Source: an uncultured Zetaproteobacteria bacterium
Lineage (GTDB): Bacteria; Pseudomonadota; Zetaproteobacteria; Mariprofundales; Mariprofundaceae
DNA length: 23,083 nt
Reading direction: 5' to 3'
Assembly (NCBI GenBank): GCA_913056285.1
Contig: CAJXNE010000007.1
Span: 1 to 23,083 of the forward strand
Shown: piece after piece, positions 8,956-16,097 of the stretch
Layout: each line of letters begins with the position of its first letter
Position numbering within the stretch: position 1 is the stretch's first letter
Notes under the pieces: model-generated
Told to the model about the DNA's origin: nothing
Database searches by the model: none
The model's input: the letters and a program-made list of their open reading frames with translations, nothing else
Translations under genes and position numbers: made by a program

Positions 8956-9368
8956 TGGCAGCGACGATGCAAGTACTTGTTGCAACAGTTGAACGTGAGG
9001 TCTATCGCGGGGAAGCTGAATTTCTCGTCGCTCCGGGATCTGCCGGCGAATTGGGTATCATGCCCAAACATACGCCGCTTATCAGTTCGCTGGCTTCGGG
9101 TGAACTCCGGATCACGAACGGGGAAAATGTCGACGAGGTTTTCGTGTCGGGCGGCTTTATTGAAGTGCAGCCTGATATGATTACGGTCTTATCGGACAGT
9201 GCTGAACGCGCTACTGATATCGATGAAGCTGCAGCCATTGAAGCTGAACGCAAAGCCAGGGAGATGCTCGACAGCAAACAGGGCGATGTGGATTATGCCA
9301 AGGCCGAAGCTGAACTGGCAATGATGACATCTCGTCTGTTGTGGCTGAAAAAGAAAAAGAAAAAATAA
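8955..9368 (+). CDS. atpC: F0F1 ATP synthase subunit epsilon
   Basis: Epsilon is the rotor foot subunit and, in many bacteria, the intrinsic inhibitor of ATP hydrolysis. The 137-residue protein has the N-terminal beta-sandwich (GSAGELGIMPKHTPLIS) and a C-terminal helical hairpin. It overlaps atpD by one base (TAATG), so it should be translated by restarting ribosomes. The oddity is its end: the last six residues are all lysine, encoded in an A-rich run before the stop. A strong terminator follows within 20 bases, so this is the last gene of the operon. Confidence 0.95.
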   Translation: MAATMQVLVATVEREVYRGEAEFLVAPGSAGELGIMPKHTPLISSLASGELRITNGENVDEVFVSGGFIEVQPDMITVLSDSAERATDIDEAAAIEAERKAREMLDSKQGDVDYAKAEAELAMMTSRLLWLKKKKKK

Positions 9369-9383
9369 CGTTTCAATCGTATT

Positions 9384-9416
9384 AAAGGGGGCTGCGTGGA
9401 TGTGGCCCCTTTTTTA
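9384..9416 (+). terminator. Rho-independent terminator of the atp operon
   Basis: AAAGGGGGC at 9384-9392 pairs with GCCCCTTTT starting at 9405, with one G-T pair, across a 12-base loop. The 3' arm runs directly into a T tract to 9415. It starts 15 bases after the atpC stop and separates atp transcription from glmU. Confidence 0.9.
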
Positions 9417-9448
9417 TTGCATCTGTAAAACACTTTCCTAGGTTCATC

Positions 9449-9457
9449 TGCTATACT
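9449..9457 (+). promoter_or_regulatory. Predicted extended -10 promoter of glmU-glmS
   Basis: TGC directly precedes TATACT (9452-9457), an extended -10 form with five of six bases matching TATAAT. The -35 region about 17 bases upstream is poor, which extended -10 promoters tolerate. It sits between the atp terminator and the glmU start at 9514. Confidence 0.5.
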
Positions 9458-9513
9458 CAGCACCATTCGGGTTTTTACTATCGATCATTTTTCAACGATT
9501 AGGGGAAAGTATT

Positions 9514-10911
9514 ATGACAACTCATCATTATTCTGATTTGCAGGTCTGCGTTCTGGCAGCAGGGAAAGGCAAACGCATGCGCTCGAATCTGCCCAAAGTG
9601 CTGCATAAAGTGCTCGGCAGGGCGATGATCGATCATATTCTGCATACAGTGGAGTTGTTGCGCCCCAAAGGGATTGCAGTGGTGACCGGCCATGCATCTG
9701 AATTAGTGCGTGAGCATGTCGGGCAACCTGCAAATCTCGAGTGGGTTATTCAGGACAAACAGCTCGGCACCGGTCACGCTGTTAAACAGTGTGAGAAGGT
9801 GATCCGTGATGTGCGCGATGTGTTGATCGTCTGTGGCGATACACCGCTGTTGCAGGTCGAGACACTCGAGAAGCTCGTGAGTGAGCATCGTCAGTCTGCC
9901 TCTGATGTGACCGTGCTGACCGCTAACCCTGCAAACCCGTTCGGTTACGGGCGCATTGTCCGTGATGAGAACGGGCATGTGACCAGTATTGTAGAGGAGA
10001 AAGATGCCTCTGATTCCGAGCGCTCGATCACCGAGGTCAGTTCCGGGATCTACTGTGTACGTTATGAGGTGCTCTTCGCATTACTGCATGCGATTGGTAA
10101 TCGTAATGCGCAGGGTGAGTATTATCTGCCGGATATCGTACCGCTGGCGCTCAATGCCGGGCAATCCGTTGAAGCGGTGATGATGAATGATGCCGATGAA
10201 ATGCTCGGTGTGAATGATCGCGTGCATCTCGCCCATGTTGAGGACGTCATGCAGAAGAAAATTATTCAGGAGTGGCAGCGGCGTGGTGTCACGGTTGAGA
10301 AACCCGATACCGTTCGCATCGAGGCGGGAGTCAGTATCGGGATAGATACTGTCATTCAGGCAGGCTGCTACCTGATCGGTTCAACAACGATTGGCGATGA
10401 GTGCCGTATCGGCCCGAATGCGGTACTGGTTGATGCATGGCTGGATGATCGGGTGAATGTGTATGCATTCAGCCATATCCAGGGTGCTGCGGTCGGCTCC
10501 AACACACAGATTGGCCCCTATGCCCGGCTCCGGCCGGAGGCCCGGCTCGATGAAGGGGTCCATATCGGCAATTTTGTCGAAGTGAAAAAATCGGTGGTTG
10601 GATCCGGTAGCAAGATCAATCACCTGACCTATGTCGGCGATGCGAGTATCGGTTCCGACTGTAATATCGGCGCGGGCACCATTACCTGCAATTATGATGG
10701 TGCCAATAAATTTGTGACAGAGATCGGGGATAATGTGTTTGTCGGTTCCGATACGCAGCTGGTAGCGCCGGTGCGCGTAGGTGACAATGCAACGATTGGC
10801 GCCGGCAGTACCATCACGCGGGATGTGCCAACTGATGGTCTTACGCTATCCGAACGTAGCACCCAGAAACATATAAAAGGATGGAAACGCCCGCAGAAGG
10901 ATAAACGCTAA
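9514..10911 (+). CDS. glmU: Bifunctional GlcN-1-P acetyltransferase / GlcNAc-1-P uridyltransferase
   Basis: GlmU makes UDP-N-acetylglucosamine, the precursor of peptidoglycan and lipid A, in two steps: acetylation of glucosamine-1-phosphate, then uridylyl transfer. The 465-residue protein has the uridyltransferase signature LAAGKGKRM at 14-22, the nucleotide-contact segment QLGTGHAV and a CGDTPLL metal site near 109. From about residue 270 a left-handed beta-helix of hexapeptide repeats follows, with the acetyltransferase histidine in INHLTYVGD near 370 and GAGTITCNYDG. AGGGGAAAG precedes the ATG. The stop overlaps the glmS start by one base, so the two pathway enzymes are coupled. Both domains look intact. 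Confidence 0.97.
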   Translation: MTTHHYSDLQVCVLAAGKGKRMRSNLPKVLHKVLGRAMIDHILHTVELLRPKGIAVVTGHASELVREHVGQPANLEWVIQDKQLGTGHAVKQCEKVIRDVRDVLIVCGDTPLLQVETLEKLVSEHRQSASDVTVLTANPANPFGYGRIVRDENGHVTSIVEEKDASDSERSITEVSSGIYCVRYEVLFALLHAIGNRNAQGEYYLPDIVPLALNAGQSVEAVMMNDADEMLGVNDRVHLAHVEDVMQKKIIQEWQRRGVTVEKPDTVRIEAGVSIGIDTVIQAGCYLIGSTTIGDECRIGPNAVLVDAWLDDRVNVYAFSHIQGAAVGSNTQIGPYARLRPEARLDEGVHIGNFVEVKKSVVGSGSKINHLTYVGDASIGSDCNIGAGTITCNYDGANKFVTEIGDNVFVGSDTQLVAPVRVGDNATIGAGSTITRDVPTDGLTLSERSTQKHIKGWKRPQKDKR

Positions 10912-12737
10912 TGTGCGGAATTGTTGGTGCTATTGGTAGCCGCAATGTCTTGCCTGTGTTGCTGCAAGGCCTGCAGCGACTCGAATATCGCGGATATGAC
11001 TCTGCCGGACTGGCTGTTCGGGATGCTAAGGGTGAATTAAAACGATTCCGTGCTTTGGGCAAGGTGAAGCAGCTCAAGCAACTGGTTGAACAATCAGATG
11101 TGGTTGGAAACCTCGGCATTGCACATACGCGCTGGGCCACGCATGGCGCACCGGCAGAGCGCAATGCACATCCGCATGTGAGCGGTGTCAGGGTGGCTGT
11201 GGTGCACAATGGTATCATTGAAAATCATGCAGCACTGCGTGTTAGGCTTGTCAGCCAGGGTTATACGTTTACATCGGAAACCGATACGGAAGTCATTGCT
11301 CATTTGCTGGCTGAAAAACTGGAATCAGGCGCTGATTTGCTTGCTGCGGTGAATGCAGCCGCTGCTGAACTGGATGGCGCTTATGCACTGGCGGCTGCCA
11401 GCCCGGAAGATGCGGACAGAATAATTGTGACCCGTGCAGGCAGTCCGCTGGTTATCGGTGTTGGTGAGGGTGAGAATTTTATCGCCTCTGATGTGGCTGC
11501 ATTATTGTCGGAGACCAAGCAGTTTATCTTTCTGGAAGAAGGCGATGTGGCAGAGATTTGTCGCGACGGCATTACCATTTTCAATGGCGATGGCGAGCGG
11601 GTTGAACGCCCCGTCAAGACATCGCTACTAACCGGCGGTAGCATTGAAAAGGGACCCTATGCCCACTATATGCTCAAGGAAATTTTTGAGCAGCCGGGCG
11701 TGATTTCGGAAACGCTGGAAGGCAGAATTCATCACGGGCGTTTGCTGGAAGCCAGTTTTGGTCATGAAACCACAGCCTTGCTGGACAAGGCTCGCCATGT
11801 ACAGATCGTCGCCTGCGGCACCAGTTATCATGCCGGCATGGTGGCGCGCTACTGGCTGGAAGAGATGGGCATGCCTTGCAGTATCGAAGTGGCGAGTGAA
11901 TACCGATACCGCCGGGTCGTTGTGCCGGAAAAATCGTTGCTGATTACCATTTCTCAATCCGGTGAAACTGCCGATACGCTGGCGGCTCTTCGTGGTAGCC
12001 GTGCCCAGGGTTATATTGGCAGTCTCACCGTTTGCAATGTACCCGAGAGCTCGCTGGTGCGCGAATCGGATGTGTGCTTTATGACCCGCGCAGGCACCGA
12101 GATCGGGGTGGCTTCCACCAAGGCGTTTACAACCCAACTGGTTGCCTTGCGCCTGCTGGCAATTGCGCTGGCGCGTCGTGGTGGCCTGAGTGACGAAATG
12201 GAAACTGCCATGGTCAATGAGTTGCATGCGCTGCCCCGTCAGGTGGAAGTGGTACTGCAACTGGACGATGCTATTAAACAAATGGCCGAGGGCTTTTCCG
12301 ATAAACAGAACGCCCTGTTTCTCGGGCGTGGCCCATTTTACCCCGTTGCTATGGAGGGGGCACTCAAGCTGAAGGAAATATCCTATATTCATGCCGAAGC
12401 CTATCCGGCTGGAGAATTGAAGCATGGTCCGCTGGCACTGGTTGATGAATCGATGCCGGTGGTCTGCGCCTTGCCTGATGATCCGTTGCTGGAGAAGGTG
12501 CTGTCCAATCTGCAGGAGGTGCGTGCCCGTGGCGGCGAGTTATTCCTGTTCAGTGATCAGAAGGTCAAGGTCGGTCTGGATCGTTATCAGAATTTGACTT
12601 TGTCTGATATTTATCCGGGTACCGCGCCGATTGTCTACAGTATTCCATTGCAGTTGCTGGCTTATCATGTCGCCGTGTTTAAGGGTACGGATGTGGATCA
12701 GCCGCGTAACCTGGCAAAATCCGTTACAGTTGAATAG
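10911..12737 (+). CDS. glmS: Glutamine--fructose-6-phosphate aminotransferase (isomerizing)
   Basis: GlmS converts fructose-6-phosphate and glutamine to glucosamine-6-phosphate, the entry step to amino sugars. The 608-residue product starts MCGIVGAIG, so Cys2 becomes the catalytic N-terminal nucleophile after methionine removal. EYRGYDSAG and HTRWATHG (72-79) complete the glutaminase domain. Two SIS sugar-isomerase domains follow (CGTSYHAG, then the second with EGALKLKEISYIHAEAYPAGELKHGP), and the C-terminus DQPRNLAKSVTVE is canonical. It is coupled to glmU by a TAATG overlap. No room exists upstream for a glmS ribozyme, because glmU runs directly into it. Confidence 0.98.
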   Translation: MCGIVGAIGSRNVLPVLLQGLQRLEYRGYDSAGLAVRDAKGELKRFRALGKVKQLKQLVEQSDVVGNLGIAHTRWATHGAPAERNAHPHVSGVRVAVVHNGIIENHAALRVRLVSQGYTFTSETDTEVIAHLLAEKLESGADLLAAVNAAAAELDGAYALAAASPEDADRIIVTRAGSPLVIGVGEGENFIASDVAALLSETKQFIFLEEGDVAEICRDGITIFNGDGERVERPVKTSLLTGGSIEKGPYAHYMLKEIFEQPGVISETLEGRIHHGRLLEASFGHETTALLDKARHVQIVACGTSYHAGMVARYWLEEMGMPCSIEVASEYRYRRVVVPEKSLLITISQSGETADTLAALRGSRAQGYIGSLTVCNVPESSLVRESDVCFMTRAGTEIGVASTKAFTTQLVALRLLAIALARRGGLSDEMETAMVNELHALPRQVEVVLQLDDAIKQMAEGFSDKQNALFLGRGPFYPVAMEGALKLKEISYIHAEAYPAGELKHGPLALVDESMPVVCALPDDPLLEKVLSNLQEVRARGGELFLFSDQKVKVGLDRYQNLTLSDIYPGTAPIVYSIPLQLLAYHVAVFKGTDVDQPRNLAKSVTVE

Positions 12738-12740
12738 TCG

Positions 12741-13778
12741 TTGAATATCCAATACTTTGGTTGGCATCGATTCATATGGGCTCGAGATAAATGTAATCGA
12801 ATAGGCTGGCTAACGCTGGCGTTGCTTGTGTTTTGTACATCTGCGCAGGCTGCTGATTTTACGTCGCCATTGCCGGTGCGCAATCTGTATCCGCCTACGA
12901 TGCGTTTTTTCGACCCGACACCGGATTCGGCGCTGCGCTCCTATGATCAATCGTGGTTGTTTGAACTGACACAGCATTATTCGACCGTGAATATCATTGA
13001 TACCCGATCCAGTATCCGGGTGTTGGCGGACATGGAACTCTATGTGCTGGATCCTGTCATTCGCCATGCTTTTACCGACAGTCTGGAGCTCTCCGTGCGA
13101 GTGCCGGTATTGCTACCTGGCAGTGGCGTATTGGACAGTCCGATTCGATCGTTCCATAATGGATTTGGGCTTCCCGATAGTGGGCGCAAACTGCGTCCCA
13201 CCAACAGCTTTGCCTATATCGTTGATAATGGCAGGGGAACCCGCTGGCAGGGGAAAGGTCAGCTTGAACTCGGTAATGTCGAACTATCGGCGCGTTATCG
13301 CTTGCTCAAGGGTCAACACTGGGCTATGGCTGCATTGACGGCGATTAAATTGCCTACGGCTTCCAAATCGCGCGGCTGGGGTAGTGGCGCATCGGATCTG
13401 GCTGTGGGTGGTGTGGTGTCCTGGCATCAGGGCAAGGCTTTCGCCCACCTGGAAGGGTGGTTCGTGCAGCCTTTGGCCAGCGATGAGCCGGGTATTCATT
13501 ATCAATCCTATCTGCGCGGCTCGGTGACGCTCGGTTATCAGCTATTTGATGCCGCATCATTGATCGTACAGGCTCAGGGCGGTAACTCCCCATATTTGAC
13601 TGCGGTATCTGCTCTGGATCATCCACCTTTCCTCATTTCATTCGGATTGCGCGGGCAACTGCATGCTGCGGGTGGTGAGAACTCCATGGGCTGGACAGCC
13701 ACGGTTGTAGAAAATATATCACAGGTCACAACACAGGATATTTCTGTTGCCATTGGTTTAAGCTGGCCTGTTGAATAA
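12741..13778 (+). CDS. Predicted outer-membrane beta-barrel protein, DUF3187-like
   Basis: The 345-residue product has a signal-peptide-like N-terminus: Arg20, a hydrophobic run to about residue 31, then a probable signal peptidase I site after SAQA (residue 37). The mature part alternates short polar and hydrophobic strands and holds the segments LPVRNLYPP and HNGFGLPDSGRKLRP, which I recognise as DUF3187-like. Function is unknown; an outer-membrane barrel is inferred from the pattern. The start is uncertain. The frame is closed by the glmS stop six bases upstream, no ATG lies before the signal peptide, and TTG at 12741 lacks a clear ribosome binding site, so coupling to glmS is likely. The next gene starts 10 bases after the stop. 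Confidence 0.6.
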   Translation: MNIQYFGWHRFIWARDKCNRIGWLTLALLVFCTSAQAADFTSPLPVRNLYPPTMRFFDPTPDSALRSYDQSWLFELTQHYSTVNIIDTRSSIRVLADMELYVLDPVIRHAFTDSLELSVRVPVLLPGSGVLDSPIRSFHNGFGLPDSGRKLRPTNSFAYIVDNGRGTRWQGKGQLELGNVELSARYRLLKGQHWAMAALTAIKLPTASKSRGWGSGASDLAVGGVVSWHQGKAFAHLEGWFVQPLASDEPGIHYQSYLRGSVTLGYQLFDAASLIVQAQGGNSPYLTAVSALDHPPFLISFGLRGQLHAAGGENSMGWTATVVENISQVTTQDISVAIGLSWPVE

Positions 13779-13788
13779 GGATGCTTCG

Positions 13789-14640
13789 ATGATTCCCGTA
13801 TCTCATGCCATTGAGTCCCGGCATGCATCTGTGTGGCAGCTGTGCCTGATTTTTGTGCTGGCGCTGTTATTATTTACGGCCATGCGCTGGCAACCGGAAT
13901 CGTGGTTGCAACATCAAATTGATCAACAGGCTCGAATCAATGGCATTGATTTACGCTATCAGACATTGCAGGTCGATGGGTTGAGCCTTCGTATGGCGCA
14001 TGTTTCGATCCGGACAGCGGAACTGCCAGGGCCGCTCATGCTCGATTCCATGCGTATCAGCCCGGCATGGTCATTGTTACTATCAGGAATAGCTGCTGCT
14101 GAGGTGAAGGTTACGTTATCTGGTCAAGCGGCCAATGCTGTGCTGGTGCGTCAGGATAAATATATTGGCGTACGTGATCTGAATGCTGTTCTTGATGTGG
14201 CTGCACTTCAGCCATTATGGAAGCTTCACATGCCAGTGCCTGTTGATAGCGGGGGAACGCTAAAGTTATCGGGACAGGTGCAACTCGATGCGCTTAGCGG
14301 CTTGCCTGTCGAAGGTCAGCTTGATGTGGTTTGGCAGCAGGCTCGCATCGATTTACCTGTATTCAAGAAGCCACTGGGGGATTATCAACTGACATTGAAA
14401 GCGACCGGCAACGCATCCGGTATCTGGCAATGGTCGCTGGGCGGCGGCACCGATGTGATGCTGTCGGGTTCCGGTCAGATGAACCTGTCCGGCAAACGGC
14501 CACAGCAATGGACGATCAACGGGCGCGTGCAATTGCGAGCAGTACCCGAAGCCAGAGCGATTGCTGCCATGCTGGGCACTCAGACCAAGGTATTTGCGAT
14601 TTCCGGCAAGCTACTCAATGCACGCCTTCAGGCCATGTAG
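13789..14640 (+). CDS. GspN-like inner-membrane-anchored protein
   Basis: The 283-residue protein has one N-terminal membrane helix (about residues 16-33) and a long periplasmic part of beta-rich, glycine-spaced repeats. The pattern of SPAWSLLLSGIAAAEV, YIGVRDLNAVLD, LKLSGQVQLDAL and LGDYQLTLKATG resembles type II secretion protein N (GspN), a poorly understood, often dispensable component. I chose ATG 13789 because AAGG sits eight bases upstream; an in-frame TTG at 13771 would overlap the previous gene and has no better site. No other gsp genes are in the window, so it is an orphan paired with the DUF3187-like gene. An AsmA-like or other periplasmic beta protein is the main alternative. Confidence 0.6.
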   Translation: MIPVSHAIESRHASVWQLCLIFVLALLLFTAMRWQPESWLQHQIDQQARINGIDLRYQTLQVDGLSLRMAHVSIRTAELPGPLMLDSMRISPAWSLLLSGIAAAEVKVTLSGQAANAVLVRQDKYIGVRDLNAVLDVAALQPLWKLHMPVPVDSGGTLKLSGQVQLDALSGLPVEGQLDVVWQQARIDLPVFKKPLGDYQLTLKATGNASGIWQWSLGGGTDVMLSGSGQMNLSGKRPQQWTINGRVQLRAVPEARAIAAMLGTQTKVFAISGKLLNARLQAM

Positions 14641-14667
14641 CCCGCATGATTCAAGCGTACAGGGTCA

Positions 14668-15459
14668 TTAGGCCGCTAGCATTTTCGAATAGACTTTCAT
14701 CATTGCCGGTAAAAAATAAGTTAATGAGCTACCGTACCTGGGATTGAGTTCAAATATCTGTATGTTTCCGTCAACAAGTTTATAATTAAAACAGCACAGC
14801 CCCTCATAGTTCATTGCATTGAGAATTTTTGCAAAGAGATCAATATCTGCGCATGCGCAAGGTTTCGGTTTTTTCGACGGCCTGTAGCCAACACCTTTAA
14901 TAAAAAGAGCTTGCTTGAATCTGAATGCCAGCGTTTTGTGAAAAACTACTTTTCCATCCACCATCAATATATGCGTTGTAAACTCATCTTGCCCTGCCAC
15001 ATAGGCCTGTCTGAAATATTCATCCGATAAAATAAATTTCTGAAAGAATTGTTCATCTTTCGAGTTTTCAATAATTCTTGACCGGATTCCATTTTCATCT
15101 ATTCGTTTTTTTAGTATATAAGGAAACGAAAGTTCATTGCTCACTGTTGGAATCATGCTTCCATAGCCGTGCTCCACCATAAAGCGGTTGAATTGCATTT
15201 TGTCATTGCACAGATTCATGGCTGCCAATGGTGGGATAAAGCATTTTTTGCCATGCAGTTCCGGATGATGGTCATGCAGAAAGGCGATGTCGCTTATCGC
15301 CATAGGAACCAGGATATCAAAACCATCCAAATCTACCTGTTGAAAATTTTTGAAGGAGGGGGGGTAACGCCATACATTGATACGACTGCGAATATGTTCT
15401 TCCCAGCCATATTTATCCGAGAAAAGAATTTTGCAACGGCTAAAAAAACGAGACATCAT
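14668..15459 (-). CDS. Small ATP-grasp domain ligase of unknown substrate
   Basis: The 263-residue product has the ATP-grasp plan: an N-terminal alpha/beta region to about residue 85; NDKMQFNRFMVEHGYG (85-100), typical of the segment before the first ATP-binding strand; FPYILKKR (112-119) with candidate ATP-binding lysines; QAYVAGQDEFTTHIL (151-165); and FELNPRYGS (236-244), with Glu237, Asn239 and Arg241 as metal and phosphate ligands. Such enzymes join a carboxylate, via an acylphosphate, to an amine or thiol. The substrate cannot be told. The start overlaps the PilZ gene stop by four bases and has no visible ribosome binding site, which points to coupled translation. The gene is AT-rich relative to its neighbours, suggesting transfer. 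Confidence 0.8.
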   Translation of the reverse strand: MMSRFFSRCKILFSDKYGWEEHIRSRINVWRYPPSFKNFQQVDLDGFDILVPMAISDIAFLHDHHPELHGKKCFIPPLAAMNLCNDKMQFNRFMVEHGYGSMIPTVSNELSFPYILKKRIDENGIRSRIIENSKDEQFFQKFILSDEYFRQAYVAGQDEFTTHILMVDGKVVFHKTLAFRFKQALFIKGVGYRPSKKPKPCACADIDLFAKILNAMNYEGLCCFNYKLVDGNIQIFELNPRYGSSLTYFLPAMMKVYSKMLAA

Positions 15460-15854
15460 GTATTTGTCATGGCGGCTTGGTGCACTTTGGATTCAGCTTG
15501 TTCAAATTCATGTAAACATTGTTCCGGATCATCCGTGTGAAATACAATGATGTTCTGGAGTTCCCTGGACGATTCAATAGCGACAGCATCAAAGCTAATA
15601 GCCATCACACCATCGTGAACCCTGACCACGACCCCTTCAGCATTGAGCGGCAACTCGTGCATATAGTGGCCAAGGAGCATGCTGATATGACATTTGCTGC
15701 CAATTGCCAGTGTTGTATCCGTTTGAATCAGGATGCCGCTCAGACTCAAATCAATCACCATTGCATCGAAGGGTGATACGCCGGAGGCCCACAGCCTAAT
15801 CGCAATGGAAATGTTGGAGCGCGTAAATTTACGGGTATTTTCACTTTTTTTCAT
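15456..15854 (-). CDS. Single-domain PilZ protein, probable c-di-GMP receptor
   Basis: The 132-residue protein is a stand-alone PilZ domain. Both c-di-GMP-binding signatures are present: RKFTR at 8-12 (RxxxR) and DLSLSG at 35-40 (DxSxxG). The beta-barrel strands follow, then a C-terminal helical tail around HTDDPEQCLHEFE, of a kind common in short PilZ proteins. With both motifs intact it should bind c-di-GMP, unlike the PilZ founding members that lack them. It is the first gene of a two-gene minus-strand unit and overlaps the ATP-grasp gene by ATGA. A weak GGAA lies about 11 bases before the ATG. The role of regulating the ATP-grasp partner is inferred from coupling only. Confidence 0.85.
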   Translation of the reverse strand: MKKSENTRKFTRSNISIAIRLWASGVSPFDAMVIDLSLSGILIQTDTTLAIGSKCHISMLLGHYMHELPLNAEGVVVRVHDGVMAISFDAVAIESSRELQNIIVFHTDDPEQCLHEFEQAESKVHQAAMTNT

Positions 15855-16060
15855 ATCTGTACGATTCCGGTGGATTCAGAGTTAGCCAATATTTCATGAG
15901 CAACGATGAAAGGCATGGAACATACTGAACTTAACCATATTTTAAAGTCAATATATGATTTCCTCGTAAAATCAAGTTCATATCCAATGATCATGCAAGG
16001 CATTTAAACGTACTGCCATCATTGTAATTGAAGTCGGACGTGCAGTGGTAATGACAAACT

Positions 16061-16089
16061 TTGACACATGGCTCTTCTATTTCTAAGCT
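16061..16089 (+). promoter_or_regulatory. Possible sigma70-type promoter of aroE-pil
   Basis: A perfect TTGACA at 16061-16066 is followed after 17 bases by TAAGCT, which matches the -10 consensus at only three positions. Transcription would begin near 16096, two bases before the aroE ATG, giving an almost leaderless mRNA. It lies in the 243-base divergent gap between the PilZ gene and aroE, which otherwise holds AT-rich sequence without a gene. Confidence 0.35.
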
Positions 16090-16097
16090 GACGGGAC

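Noticed and set aside
11628..12425. A 265-codon minus-strand open frame inside glmS
   Set aside because: glmS is intact and certain here; the reverse frame is open because of codon bias and its translation is rich in His, Gln and Arg.
13771..13788. TTG start for the GspN-like gene
   Set aside because: It lies in the end of the preceding gene without a ribosome binding site, while ATG 13789 has AAGG at proper spacing.
14641..14667. Terminator between the convergent GspN-like and ATP-grasp genes
   Set aside because: The 27-base gap shows no stem followed by a T tract on either strand.
15169..15540. A 123-codon plus-strand open frame across the PilZ/ATP-grasp junction
   Set aside because: It is antisense to two proteins with recognisable motifs, has no ribosome binding site and its translation shows no domain-like pattern.
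15922..15951. Minus-strand TTGACT (15951-15946) with CAGTAT 18 bases downstream as the PilZ promoter
   Set aside because: The -10 match is three of six in an AT-rich stretch where such pairs are common; other equally weak pairs exist nearby.
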